This document shows, in pieces, positions 9,160 through 18,234 of a stretch of DNA of 64,000 nucleotides. Below the pieces are notes generated by a model that searched no databases, was not told the origin of the DNA, and worked only from the letters and a program-made list of their open reading frames with translations. A program made the position numbers and the translations under genes. Source of the stretch: Actinobacteria bacterium 69-20. GTDB taxonomy: Bacteria; Actinomycetota; Actinomycetes; Mycobacteriales; Nakamurellaceae. The stretch's first letter is position 1. Every line of letters starts with the position of its first letter. The DNA lies in the NCBI GenBank assembly GCA_001897425.1, contig MKSW01000006.1, positions 195,668-259,667 of the forward strand, in the 5' to 3' direction.

Positions 9160-9903
9160 TCACGCCTTCTTCAGCGCGATCTTGATCTGATAGCGGTCCC
9201 CGTGCAGCACGCTGGTGGTGTGTTCGAAGACGCCCCTGTCGTCGAACGTCACACGCGTGACGTGGAATCCGGGCTGGCCGATCCGGCAGTCGAGGAGCTT
9301 GGCATCGTCCCGATCGATGGCAACCGCGTGGAACACCTCGGTGGCGCCGGATGCCGTGATTCCGTAGAACTTTCGCAGGACGTCGTAGAGCGACATGTCA
9401 TCGCCGAGCACGTCCAACAACCCCGCGACCCGCGCCGCGATGATCAGCGTCCGTTGGATGCCGATCGGTCGCCCGTCGGCAGTTCGCAACCGGCAGAGGC
9501 TGACCAGATCGGTGCCCGCCGCCGTGTTCATGTCGGCTGCCTGGGCCTCGGATGCGGGCACGATGTTCGCGGCGAGAATCCTTGATCCCGGCTTCATTCC
9601 ATAGGCCGCGAGCTCGGTCGAGAATGACGTAACCGACCGGGGCACCGCGGTGAGATTCGGTTCGCAGACGAAGGTTCCGCGCCCGCGCGCCCGCGTGAGC
9701 AGGCCGTCACGAACGAGGAGAGCGATCGCCTGACGGATGGTGATGCGGCTGACATCGTAGGCGTCGCAGAGCTGCGCCTCGGTCGGGATGCGCGCCCCGT
9801 GCGGCCACTCGCCGCTCAGGATCCTTCGCCGCAGGATCTCGGACGCCTGCAGGTACATCGGAATCGGCGAGGTGGTGTCCACGCGTTGGTACGGCTTGCT
9901 CAT
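9160..9903 (-). CDS. GntR-family regulator, HutC/UTRA subfamily
   Basis: Transcription factor of 247 residues. The N-terminal winged helix-turn-helix (about residues 15-80) has YLQASEILRRRILSGEW, PTEAQLCDAYDVSRITIRQA and the wing RARGRGTFV, the standard GntR layout. The C-terminal UTRA ligand domain ends with IGQPGFHVTRVTFDDRG. Members in sugar operons (NagR, DasR) sense phosphorylated amino sugars. The gene sits inside the operon it probably controls, overlapping the kinase stop by four bases. A candidate binding palindrome over the operon promoter is at 14055-14073. Confidence 0.9.
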   Translation of the reverse strand: MSKPYQRVDTTSPIPMYLQASEILRRRILSGEWPHGARIPTEAQLCDAYDVSRITIRQAIALLVRDGLLTRARGRGTFVCEPNLTAVPRSVTSFSTELAAYGMKPGSRILAANIVPASEAQAADMNTAAGTDLVSLCRLRTADGRPIGIQRTLIIAARVAGLLDVLGDDMSLYDVLRKFYGITASGATEVFHAVAIDRDDAKLLDCRIGQPGFHVTRVTFDDRGVFEHTTSVLHGDRYQIKIALKKA

Positions 9904-10790
9904 CGGTCGATCCCCTCCAGCCGGCGCCGTGCCCACAGCAACGTGCCGATGATCCCGGCCGAACTGCCCAGCGCGGCGGGAATGACGGGCACGGTCCGGC
10001 CGGTCGGTGAACCGTGCGTGGCGACGGCGGCAGCGAGCGTCGCACCGAAGAGATCGAACGCGCTGACCAAGCCGCCGGCCAGTATGACGACGTTCGGATC
10101 GAGAATGCTTGTCAGGCCGGCAATCCCCTCGCCGAGCAGGGCGCCGTAGTGACTCATCATCTGTAGGGCCGTGCCGTCCCCTCGATGCGCCGCCGCGATC
10201 AGGCCCTGGGTCCCGCCGAACGCTTCGGCCATGGCTTCCAATGCCTGCCCGGACGCGGCGCGCTCCCACTGTCCGTGGTCGTCGTCCCGTCCTGCCCCCG
10301 AGAAAGGAAGCCAGCCGAAGGATCCGGCGCACCCGTTCGCGCCGACGACGAGTTCCCCGTTGATCTGGTAGGCGCCGCCGATGCCGGTACCGACCGCCAC
10401 GAGCACCACATGCGCATGGTGCTGCGCCGCGCCCTCGTGTGTCTCGGCGAGCAGGGTCGCCTGGGCGTCGTTGATGAGGTGGCTCGGTGCGCCGGTGCGC
10501 TCGGTGAGCAGATCCGCAAGCGCCATGCCGTCCAGGAAGCGGAGATTCGGTATCCACACGCAATAGTCGCCGCGCACGTGTCCGGGCAGGCCGGCCGCGA
10601 GCGACTCGATCTCGCGGCCCTCGGCCGCCGTCTTGGCCAGGGACGCGACGGCCGCCACGAGATCCGACGTGGCTTGTGGCACCGGCACTTCCAGCGCCTC
10701 GCCTCGGGCCCGGGACTGCGTGTCCTCGGCCCGGACGCGCAGCCGGGTGCCGCCGATATCGACGCCGATCAGGCAGCTGCCGCTGGCCAT
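9900..10790 (-). CDS. ROK-family sugar kinase
   Basis: Predicted cytoplasmic ATP-dependent hexose or N-acetylhexosamine kinase, 296 residues. IGVDIGGTRLRV at residues 8-19 is the phosphate-1 ATP loop, and VAVGTGIGGAYQINGELV in the middle is the second ATP-binding motif. The Cys-rich zinc motif common in ROK proteins is absent: the region after AGSFGWLPFSG reads AGRDDDHGQWE. A zinc-free ROK kinase is known but less usual, and substrate prediction is weakened. Stop and start overlap the GntR gene, and the permease stop abuts its start, so it belongs to the importer operon. Confidence 0.85.
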   Translation of the reverse strand: MASGSCLIGVDIGGTRLRVRAEDTQSRARGEALEVPVPQATSDLVAAVASLAKTAAEGREIESLAAGLPGHVRGDYCVWIPNLRFLDGMALADLLTERTGAPSHLINDAQATLLAETHEGAAQHHAHVVLVAVGTGIGGAYQINGELVVGANGCAGSFGWLPFSGAGRDDDHGQWERAASGQALEAMAEAFGGTQGLIAAAHRGDGTALQMMSHYGALLGEGIAGLTSILDPNVVILAGGLVSAFDLFGATLAAAVATHGSPTGRTVPVIPAALGSSAGIIGTLLWARRRLEGIDR

Positions 10791-11687
10791 CTACTTCACC
10801 CCGCTCTGCGAAATGCCTTGCACGAAAACACGTTGCGCGATGAGGAAGATGATGAGCGTCGGCAGGCTTGCGATGAGCACGCCGGCCATGACGACGCTCT
10901 GGTACTGAACCGTCGTGTTGTACGACAACAGCTGGGCGAGGGTGACGGTGATCGGGAACTTCTCGGTCGACTGCAGGATGGTGAGCGGCCACAGGAAGTT
11001 GTTCCAGTAGTAGACCGCCGCGAACACGAACAGCGTCACAATCGGCGGTTTCAGAAGCGGCGCAACGATTTGCGTCACCACCCTCAGTTCGCCTGCGCCG
11101 TCGATGCGGGCGGCGTCGATGAGTTCGTCGGGCACGTCGGCGATGAACTGCCGCATCAGGAAGATTCCGAACGCGTTGGCGAACCACGGCAGCATGACGC
11201 CGAGATACGAGTCGTTCAGGCCGAGAGCGCTCATCATGTTGTACAGCGGCACGATCGTCACGATCGGCGGCAGGAACATAGTGAGCACGAGGACCCAGAA
11301 CAGCGCGTTGCGGCCGCGGAACCGGTACTTGGCAAAGACGAATGCGGCGAGCACACTCGTGACGACGACGGTGGTGGCACAGACGCCCGCGAACAGCACG
11401 CTGTTCATAAACGACCGGGCAAACGGTACGTCTTCGAAAACCCTGACGTAGGCGCTGAAGTCGAGGGCGTGCGGCCACCAGGTCGCCGGAATCCGCGCGG
11501 ACTCCTCGGGTCGTTTCAGGCTGGAGATCACGAGCCAGTACAGCGGGAACATCATGACGATGGCGACGAGCACCATGCACGCGTACAGCACCGCGCGCCG
11601 CGGCGAAAGCGAGCGGTGGCGCCCGGTGGTGCGCGCAGTGGGGTCCGCGGCGGGGTGCGCAGCGGGGCGCGCAAGGTCCGTCATCAC
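10791..11687 (-). CDS. Carbohydrate ABC transporter permease, MalG type
   Basis: Inner-membrane permease of a CUT1-type sugar importer, 298 residues with six predicted helices after a 30-residue cytoplasmic N-terminus. The EAA loop that docks the ATPase is ELIDAARIDGAGELRV followed by APLLKP. The C-terminal FVQGISQSGVK is typical of MalG proteins. The GTG at 11687 overlaps the stop of the partner permease; ATG at 11684 is equally possible. No ATP-binding subunit is encoded nearby, so a shared MsiK-type ATPase elsewhere is inferred. Confidence 0.92.
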   Translation of the reverse strand: MMTDLARPAAHPAADPTARTTGRHRSLSPRRAVLYACMVLVAIVMMFPLYWLVISSLKRPEESARIPATWWPHALDFSAYVRVFEDVPFARSFMNSVLFAGVCATTVVVTSVLAAFVFAKYRFRGRNALFWVLVLTMFLPPIVTIVPLYNMMSALGLNDSYLGVMLPWFANAFGIFLMRQFIADVPDELIDAARIDGAGELRVVTQIVAPLLKPPIVTLFVFAAVYYWNNFLWPLTILQSTEKFPITVTLAQLLSYNTTVQYQSVVMAGVLIASLPTLIIFLIAQRVFVQGISQSGVK

Positions 11688-12610
11688 GGCCTCTTCCGGA
11701 GCGCGACGGCGACCAGTCCGCCCACAATGCCGATCATGACGAGCATTCCGGCGGCCATCGCGCTGGCCTGGCCCGCCAATCCGTATTGGATGGCGGTGCG
11801 TTGGATGTCGAAGGAGATCGTGAGGGTGGAGTTGATGGGGCCGCCCTGGGTGAGCAGGTAGATCGGGTCGAAGACCTGCACGGAGTTGATCACCGTCATC
11901 AAACCGACGAAGACGAACGTGTTGCGCAGCAACGGAATCGTGATGCTCGTCGTGCGGCGGACGGCGCCTGCTCCGTCGATCGATGCGGCCTCATATACCT
12001 CCTGCGGGATTTGGGTGAGGCCCGCGACCAGAAGGATGACGTAGTAACCGATCATCTGCCAGACGTTGAAGATGACCAGTGAGATCAGCGCGCTGTTCGG
12101 GCTGGAAAGCCAGCCGGGCTCGGGAAGGCCGACGGTCCGCAGCATGACGTCCAGCGGCCCGTACTGCGGCGAGTACAACTGGCTCCAGATGATGACGATC
12201 GCGACCGTCGGGATGACGTAGGTGCTGAACAGGATGACGCGGAGCAGCGCGCTACCGCGCAGCTTCGGTGCGTATACGAGCATGGCGATCAGGAATGAGA
12301 TCGGCAGTGTGATCAGCAGACTCAGGCCCACGTAGATCGCCGTGTTGGTAAACGCCTGCCGGTGGGTCGGATCCCGGAACACGTCGGTGTAGTTGGACCA
12401 TCCGGCCCATTGCATCTCGCCGAGCGGGGTCGACATGGTGCCGGTGTGGAAGCTGATCCAGAACGTGAGCACCATCGGGATCAGTACGAATGCGCCGATG
12501 AGGACCACGGCCGGGCTCAGGAATGCGCTCGCCGCGCCCGGATGACGGCCTTGGCGGCGGCGCGTCCGCACCGCGCCGCCGCCCTTGGGGAGAACCGCAG
12601 TGGCTGTCAC
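11684..12610 (-). CDS. Carbohydrate ABC transporter permease, MalF type
   Basis: Second permease of the same importer, 308 residues. A basic N-terminus leads into helix 1 (VVLIGAFVLIPMVLTFWISF). The EAA motif is EVYEAASIDGAGAVRRT followed by IPLLRN. It lies between the binding-protein gene (four-base overlap) and the MalG-type gene (four-base overlap), so the three membrane components are translationally coupled. Confidence 0.92.
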   Translation of the reverse strand: MTATAVLPKGGGAVRTRRRQGRHPGAASAFLSPAVVLIGAFVLIPMVLTFWISFHTGTMSTPLGEMQWAGWSNYTDVFRDPTHRQAFTNTAIYVGLSLLITLPISFLIAMLVYAPKLRGSALLRVILFSTYVIPTVAIVIIWSQLYSPQYGPLDVMLRTVGLPEPGWLSSPNSALISLVIFNVWQMIGYYVILLVAGLTQIPQEVYEAASIDGAGAVRRTTSITIPLLRNTFVFVGLMTVINSVQVFDPIYLLTQGGPINSTLTISFDIQRTAIQYGLAGQASAMAAGMLVMIGIVGGLVAVALRKRP

Positions 12611-14001
12611 TTGCCCGATTGCAGCGCCGCATTCACGGCTTGGTCGGCCGTCTTCAGGGCGTCCTGTGGCGAGGCCTTTCCGAAGACCAGGCTCTCCAGC
12701 GCCGACTGCAGGGCGTCGCTGGCCTGCTGCCCGCCGACCGCGATCGGGAACGGCGTGGCGTTCGGAATCTCGTCCACGTACGTCTTGACGAAGGGGTCCG
12801 ATAGGCCAGAGGCGTGCGCGGTCAGATCCGAGCTGCGGCTCGGCAGGATGCCCATACCCATCAGCACATCACCCATCGCCGAAGAACCGTTCTTACCGCT
12901 CTGCGAGCCGTTGAGGTACGTGAGGAACTTCCACGCCGCATCCTGCGCGGCCGGATCGGCGTGCGCGTTCACCATGGTGAGCCAGGAGTAGGAGATACTC
13001 GACGACTTGGTACCCGACGGGCCCTTCGGGATCGGCGCGGTCGCGATGTCCTTGAAGTTGTCGCCCATCGACTGCTTGAGCGTGCTCTCCCACCAGTTCG
13101 CCATGATGATCATGGCCGTCTTGCCGTTCGCGAAGTTGTCCAGGTATGGGCCGGTGGTGTTCGCGTTCGCGGCGCTCATCGAGGGGACGGTCGAGCCGGC
13201 CTTGAGCAGCGTTTCGTACAGCTGCGCGGTCGCCTCGACGTTCGGCGTGGTGAGCGCTGACGCCGTCTTGTCGGAGTTCAGGAAGTAGCCGTCATTGGAC
13301 GCGGCGAGAGATAGGAACGGATGGTCGACACCGGCCGCCCAGTTGGTGATGACGCCGAAACCCTGCTGACCCTTGGCCTTGTCGGTGAGCTTCGCAGCGT
13401 CGGCCACCAACTCGTCCCACGTCGTCGGAGGCTGCGAGATGCCTGCCGCCGTGAAGAGTTTCGTGTTGTAGTTCAGTGCGTAGAGGTCTACCTCGTTCGG
13501 GATGCCGTACACCGCGCCGTTCGAGCTGACGTCATTGACGAGGCCTTCGGACCAGTTGCTGGTGACCTCGCTGGCCACGTCCGCGGGCGCCTTCGCGGCG
13601 ACGCCGCTCTTGATCAGCCCCGGCAGCCAGAGATCGTAGATGCTCGCGATCGTGGCGCCCCCTGAGGAGGAACCCTGCGTCTGAATGGTGCTCAGCAGGT
13701 TGGCGAACGGCACCGCTTGGAACTTGACCGTGATGTTCGGATTGTCCTTGTGGAAGGCGTCGGCGGCGGCCTCGAGTTGCTTGACCTGGTCCGGCCCCCA
13801 GTGCGTCAGGTAGCTGATGGTGACGGGGCTGCCCGTCGAACCGGAGCCGCCCGCTCCGGTGGAGCTCGAGTTGCTCGACCCCGAAGCGTTAGAACCTGTC
13901 GTGTTCGAGCCGGTGCCCCCACTGCTGGAACAGCCTGCGGCGGCCAGGGCCAGCGCGACAGCGCAGGCTCCGATGGCGACCGTCATCCTGTGACGAATCA
14001 C
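12607..14001 (-). CDS. Extracellular sugar-binding lipoprotein of ABC importer
   Basis: Solute-binding protein of family 1 type, 464 residues, first gene of the operon. A lipoprotein signal (residues 1-24) ends in LAAAGC, and a Ser/Gly/Thr-rich tether of about 40 residues separates it from the binding domain beginning VTISYLTHWGPDQVKQLE. AIMANWWE-like segments around TAMIIMANWWES are typical of CUT1 binding proteins. The GTG at 14001 has a good AAGGAGGC ribosome site. The bound sugar is unknown; context (ROK kinase, SIS, HutC-type regulator) favours an amino sugar or its oligomer. Confidence 0.9.
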   Translation of the reverse strand: MIRHRMTVAIGACAVALALAAAGCSSSGGTGSNTTGSNASGSSNSSSTGAGGSGSTGSPVTISYLTHWGPDQVKQLEAAADAFHKDNPNITVKFQAVPFANLLSTIQTQGSSSGGATIASIYDLWLPGLIKSGVAAKAPADVASEVTSNWSEGLVNDVSSNGAVYGIPNEVDLYALNYNTKLFTAAGISQPPTTWDELVADAAKLTDKAKGQQGFGVITNWAAGVDHPFLSLAASNDGYFLNSDKTASALTTPNVEATAQLYETLLKAGSTVPSMSAANANTTGPYLDNFANGKTAMIIMANWWESTLKQSMGDNFKDIATAPIPKGPSGTKSSSISYSWLTMVNAHADPAAQDAAWKFLTYLNGSQSGKNGSSAMGDVLMGMGILPSRSSDLTAHASGLSDPFVKTYVDEIPNATPFPIAVGGQQASDALQSALESLVFGKASPQDALKTADQAVNAALQSGK

Positions 14002-14054
14002 GAGAATGCCTCCTTGAATGATGTGCCCCGAGCGGGCATCGTATTCATTTGATG

Positions 14055-14073
14055 GAACATTATAACAAAGTTC
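14055..14073 (-). promoter_or_regulatory. Promoter with overlapping imperfect palindrome upstream of the sugar operon
   Basis: Reading the minus strand, a perfect TATAAT (14064 down to 14059) lies about 58 bases before the binding-protein start. It is inside an imperfect 19-base palindrome, GAAC-N11-GTTC with 7 of 9 arm positions matching. A repressor bound here would cover the -10 box. The GntR protein of the same operon is the natural candidate; this is inference. No clear -35 box is visible. Confidence 0.5.
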
Positions 14074-14185
14074 GGTGGCCGGATGTTACGAACGGATAAC
14101 GCTCTACGTTGCCGGAGCTTCCGGTGCTGGTCGCGGCCTCGCCGCGCACCGGCGTGACGCGCACGTCACAGTCGGGACGCCGCGG

Positions 14186-15577
14186 CTACGCCATGCGCGG
14201 CGCAGGGGCCTCGGGGCCGCCGCGGTCGAGCGGGCCGGTACCCTCGGCGCCGCCGCCGGCCGGGAGGTCGATGCCGAAGAGAAGGTGGATCGCGCGGATG
14301 TAGTCCGATGCTCTGCCGTTGCGGGCGACCTCCTGGGCGCGCACGGAGGGGGTGTGTAGGAGCGCCCGGGCGATGCGGTGCGCAGCGTGGCGGACCTCGT
14401 CGGCCGCGTCGCCGGGAATGCGCGGGAGGAGTCGCTCGATCTCGCGGTCGATGGTCGCGGTGATATGGCTGCGGAGCGCGACGACGGCCGGCGCAACCGC
14501 CCGGTCGGCACGTCGGCGCTGGAAGTCTGCGACGGCCTCGTCGATGAGGGCCTCGGCCTGGGCGACCGCGGCGGCTATCGACTCGCCGGGCGACCCGTCG
14601 ACCGACTCGCCGGGCGACCCACCGGACGATTGAGAAGCCGCGGTCTCCTCCGCCACCGCCCTGGCGACCGCGGCCAGGTCGATCACCTCGACGCGGTCCA
14701 TCGCGCGGACCTCCGCCGGCACGTCCCGGTCCAGCGCGAGATCGACGATGCACAAAGGCATGTCGCGGCGGTGGAGTGCGACCTCGACGGCGCGCCGATC
14801 GAGGACCGGGTGTTGCCGCCCGCTGCACGTCACGACGAACTGGGCGGACGCGAGGGCGTCAGGAAGCTTCTCGGCTCCGATTGCGGCAAGCCCGCGGGGC
14901 GTCGCGAACAGCTCCTGCCGGCCCGTCGGTGAATACACGGCGATATCGCTCAGCCCGCGATCCTGCAGCGCCGCAGTGACGACCCGGGCATACGCGCCGG
15001 TTCCGATCAGCAGCACCGGTCCACGTGAAGGCGCCCCGGTTCGCCGTTCCGCAAGATCGAGCGCCGTCGACGCTATCGACCGCCCGGACGCCTGCAGGTC
15101 CGTATCGGCCGCGACCCGCTTCGCGACATGCGCGGCGCTCTGGAACACCAGATGGAGCTCGGAACTCGCCCGCCCGGCCGCCTGCGAGCGATCGAGGGCG
15201 GCGGATACCTGCCCGGAGATCTGCGTCTCACCGACAACCATCGACTCCAGCCCGGACGTCACGCGGAAGAGGTGCGCCACGGCATCGGTACCGACCCGGA
15301 CGCGGAGCAGGGCGGCGAGATCGTCGACAGAGTCTGTGCCCAACCGCGCGAGAACGCTTACGGCGGCCTCGATCCCGTCGTGAAATCGGTCCAGGTCCAG
15401 GTAGACCTCGAACCGATTGCAGGTCGCGAGCACCACGACTCCCGCGGTGCCGGACGCGGGTTCGTCAGTGAGGGCGTACAGGTCCCGCTCCACTCCGACC
15501 TGGGTAGACAACCGCTCCAGGGTGGCGAGATCGACGTCGTGATACGAGGCTCCGAGACTAGCGAGCACGCCGCCCAC
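14186..15577 (-). CDS. hemA: Glutamyl-tRNA reductase
   Basis: First committed step of C5 heme synthesis: NADPH reduction of glutamyl-tRNA to glutamate-1-semialdehyde. 463 residues. The nucleophilic Cys53 is in VVLATCNRFEVYLD. Substrate-domain motif GLESMVVGETQISGQV and NADPH-domain GTGAYARVV follow, and a C-terminal helical dimerisation domain ends the protein. A small insertion at the start of the helical domain contains an imperfect 8-residue tandem duplication (SPGESVDG SPGES; DNA 14580-14620). The GTG at 15577 is assumed; GTG at 15568 is possible. Divergent from hemE, with all other heme genes on the opposite strand. Confidence 0.95.
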   Translation of the reverse strand: MGGVLASLGASYHDVDLATLERLSTQVGVERDLYALTDEPASGTAGVVVLATCNRFEVYLDLDRFHDGIEAAVSVLARLGTDSVDDLAALLRVRVGTDAVAHLFRVTSGLESMVVGETQISGQVSAALDRSQAAGRASSELHLVFQSAAHVAKRVAADTDLQASGRSIASTALDLAERRTGAPSRGPVLLIGTGAYARVVTAALQDRGLSDIAVYSPTGRQELFATPRGLAAIGAEKLPDALASAQFVVTCSGRQHPVLDRRAVEVALHRRDMPLCIVDLALDRDVPAEVRAMDRVEVIDLAAVARAVAEETAASQSSGGSPGESVDGSPGESIAAAVAQAEALIDEAVADFQRRRADRAVAPAVVALRSHITATIDREIERLLPRIPGDAADEVRHAAHRIARALLHTPSVRAQEVARNGRASDYIRAIHLLFGIDLPAGGGAEGTGPLDRGGPEAPAPRMA

Positions 15578-15639
15578 GATACTGATACGTCAACATGTCA
15601 GGTGCACCGGCCTCCGGGGCGCGGGACAATGATCGCGTC

Positions 15640-16743
15640 ATGGACCACGCCGAATCTTCGCCACTCGATGCGTCCCCGCTCCCCACAGACCACCCGCTTG
15701 TCACCGGTCGGACGACCGACGCGCCGCTGATCCGGGCGCTGCACGCCACGCGGCCCGCGACGCGCCCGGTGTGGTTCATGCGACAGGCCGGCCGGTCGTT
15801 GCCCGAGTACCGGGAGGTGCGCGGCACCGTCCCGATGCTCGACGCCTGTCTGAATCCCGAACTCGCCGCCGAACTGACCCTCCAGCCGGTCCGCCGTCAT
15901 CACACCGACGCCGCGATCCTGTTCAGCGACATCATGGTCCCGATCGCGCTCGCCGGGGTCGGGGTCACGATCGAGGCCGGAATAGGACCGGTTGTCGCCA
16001 GCCCGATTCGAACCGCCCATGACGTTGTTCGGCTGCCACACCTCGACCCGGAAGCCTTGACCCCGGTAGTCGCGGCGGTCCGACTGGCCGTTCGAGAGTT
16101 GGACACGACGCCGCTGATCGGGTTCGCCGGCGCCCCCTACACGCTCGCCAGCTACCTGGTGGAGGGCGGGCCGAGCCGCGATCAACTGCGCACCCGCGCG
16201 ATGATGCACGCCGATCCGGTCGCGTGGCATGAGCTCGCCGCGTGGACGGCCGCGGTCTCCGCCGCGTTCCTGCGCGCGCAGATCCTGGCCGGTGCGAGCG
16301 CCGTGCAGCTGTTCGACTCATGGGTCGGCGGACTGTCCCGCGCGGACTACCGGCGCTTCGTGCAGGGGCACTCGGCGGCGGTGCTGGGTGGCGTCGCCGA
16401 TCTCGGGGTCCCGCGAGTGCATTTCGGACTGGGCACCGTCGAGCTCCTCGTGGACATGGCCGAGGCGGGGGCCGACGCGATGGGGGTCGATCACCGTATC
16501 GGGCTGGATGAGGCCAACGAGCGGCTCGGCGGCCGATATCCGTTGCAGGGCAACATCGATCCCGCACTGCTCTTCGCCGGTGAGCGCGCCCTGGCGGAGC
16601 ACGCGCGGGAGGTGATGGCGGCGGGCACCCAGGCGCCGGCCCATGTCGTGAACCTCGGGCACGGTGTGCCACCGAACACCGATCCCGGGGTGCTGACCTG
16701 GTTGGTCGACCTGGTCCATGCTGAACCGCCGGCCGGTGGATAG
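15640..16743 (+). CDS. hemE: Uroporphyrinogen-III decarboxylase
   Basis: Converts uroporphyrinogen III to coproporphyrinogen III. 367 residues from ATG 15640. The signature FMRQAGRSLPEYR near residue 45 carries the conserved Arg residues (the usual Tyr is Ser here), LFSDIMVP carries the catalytic Asp, and GFAGAPYTLASYLVEGG and QLFDSWVGGLS are standard. An in-frame ATG at 15595 would leave only 17 bases to the divergent hemA start, so 15640 is preferred. It heads the eight-gene plus-strand heme unit. No clean promoter can be assigned in the short hemA-hemE gap. Confidence 0.95.
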   Translation: MDHAESSPLDASPLPTDHPLVTGRTTDAPLIRALHATRPATRPVWFMRQAGRSLPEYREVRGTVPMLDACLNPELAAELTLQPVRRHHTDAAILFSDIMVPIALAGVGVTIEAGIGPVVASPIRTAHDVVRLPHLDPEALTPVVAAVRLAVRELDTTPLIGFAGAPYTLASYLVEGGPSRDQLRTRAMMHADPVAWHELAAWTAAVSAAFLRAQILAGASAVQLFDSWVGGLSRADYRRFVQGHSAAVLGGVADLGVPRVHFGLGTVELLVDMAEAGADAMGVDHRIGLDEANERLGGRYPLQGNIDPALLFAGERALAEHAREVMAAGTQAPAHVVNLGHGVPPNTDPGVLTWLVDLVHAEPPAGG

Positions 16744-16749
16744 GCGCCG

Positions 16750-18234
16750 ATGCGCATGACCGGATATGACACCGGATATGACGTGGTCGTGGTCGGGGCC
16801 GGCGTCGCCGGATTGATCGCGGCGCTCCGCAGCGCCAGCAGCGGCCGGACGACGCTGGTACTCGAGGCAGCCGACGAGCCGGGGGGATGCGTGCGGTTCC
16901 ACCGGGTGGCCGACCTGGAACTCGACCGCGGCGCCGAGTCGTTCGCCACCGTCAGACCGGCCGTTGCCGCCCTCGCCGCGCAGCTCGCCCTCCCGGTCGA
17001 GGCGCCGCTCGGCCGGGCCGCGTGGATCTATCACCGGGCCGGGCCGGCGCCCATCCCGGCGGCGACACTGCTCGGCATCCCCGCGCATCCCGCGGCGGCC
17101 GACGTGCGCCGCGTGATCGGGTGGCCCGGGGCGGCCCGCGCGGCGCTCGACCGGCTGCTGCCCCGCGGCCGAACCCCTCAAGGCCTCGGCGAATTGGTGC
17201 GCGCGCGTCTCGGCTCCCGAGTGCTCCGCCGGCTCGTCGCCCCGGTCGTGGCGGGCGTCTACTCGGCCGACCCCGCCGGCCTAGACACGGAGGCGGTCGC
17301 CCCGGGGCTGCTTCGCGCGCTGGGCGAGGTGGGTTCGCTGACCGGTGCCGTGCAGCGGCTACGCGGGAGCGGCCCGCCCGCCGGGTCGGCCGTCGCCGGG
17401 ATCTCCGGCGGGATGGGCTTGCTGAGCCGCGCATTGGCGGTCGCCGTCGTAGAGGCGGGTGGTGAGATCCGTTGCGATGCAAGGGTCTCCGGGCTTTCCC
17501 GTGCGGCCGATGGATGGGCGGTGGCCGTGCAGCCCGCAACGCCGGGACGCGCTCGGGGAGCATCGGCAATCGCGAAGGCGCCGGGGCCGAGAACAGCGTC
17601 ATACCCGGTCGAAACGATCCTGGCGGACCGCGCGGTCATAGCGATTCCAGCGGCGGGCGCCGCGCCGCTCATCGCCCGGGCGACGGACGGCGCGGTGACC
17701 CTGCCGACGACCGCGGCCACCGAGGTGCTGATCGCGACCCTGGTGGTCGACGAGCCGCTGCTCGACGAGGCTCCGCGTGGCACAGGCCTTCTCGTCGCAC
17801 CGGACGTGACGGACGTCGCCGCGAAGGCGTTGACGCACGCCACCGCGAAATGGGCCTACCTCGCCCGTCGGGCGGGGGCGCATCGGCACGTGCTGCGGCT
17901 GTCCTACGGCCGCGGCAGCGCCACGCCGGCAGATTCCGACTTCCCGGACCTGGCGCTCCGCGACGCCGCCCGGCTGCTCGGGGTGCCTCTCGCGAGGCGC
18001 CAGCTGGTCGACGCCGCCACCGTGCGATATTCCGGGCAGCTTGCCGCGCGCCGCGCCGACCAGCGCGCCGCCCTCGAGGAAATCCCCGTGCAATTGCAGA
18101 GGTTTCCCGGTCTCGCGCTGTGTGGGTCGGCGATCGCGGGTACCGGGCTCGGCGCCGTGGTGACGAACGCCGCCGCCACCCCCATTGGTGACGTGCCACC
18201 ATTGGGAGCAGGATCGAATTATGACGAGCAGTGA
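16750..18234 (+). CDS. hemY: Coproporphyrinogen III oxidase, HemY/CgoX type
   Basis: FAD-dependent oxidase; in actinobacteria this enzyme oxidises coproporphyrinogen III to coproporphyrin III. 494 residues. The dinucleotide loop VVVVGAGVAGLIAAL begins at residue 14. The C-terminal ALCGSAIAGTGLGAVV is the second FAD contact. Residues about 265-290, a loop that in relatives is short, carry an insertion that includes one in-frame copy of the window's dispersed repeat (17589-17608, read as PRTASYP). The N-terminus contains a small duplicated GYD motif from ACCGGATATGAC repeated twice. It overlaps hemQ by 14 bases. Confidence 0.93.
   Translation: MRMTGYDTGYDVVVVGAGVAGLIAALRSASSGRTTLVLEAADEPGGCVRFHRVADLELDRGAESFATVRPAVAALAAQLALPVEAPLGRAAWIYHRAGPAPIPAATLLGIPAHPAAADVRRVIGWPGAARAALDRLLPRGRTPQGLGELVRARLGSRVLRRLVAPVVAGVYSADPAGLDTEAVAPGLLRALGEVGSLTGAVQRLRGSGPPAGSAVAGISGGMGLLSRALAVAVVEAGGEIRCDARVSGLSRAADGWAVAVQPATPGRARGASAIAKAPGPRTASYPVETILADRAVIAIPAAGAAPLIARATDGAVTLPTTAATEVLIATLVVDEPLLDEAPRGTGLLVAPDVTDVAAKALTHATAKWAYLARRAGAHRHVLRLSYGRGSATPADSDFPDLALRDAARLLGVPLARRQLVDAATVRYSGQLAARRADQRAALEEIPVQLQRFPGLALCGSAIAGTGLGAVVTNAAATPIGDVPPLGAGSNYDEQ
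17589..17608 (+). repeat. Dispersed repeat copy inside hemY
   Basis: GAGAACAGCGTCATACCCGG inside the hemY coding sequence, followed nine bases later by ATCCTGG, similar to the TGATCCGG that trails other copies. Translated in frame as part of PRTASYP in a variable loop. Confidence 0.75.
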
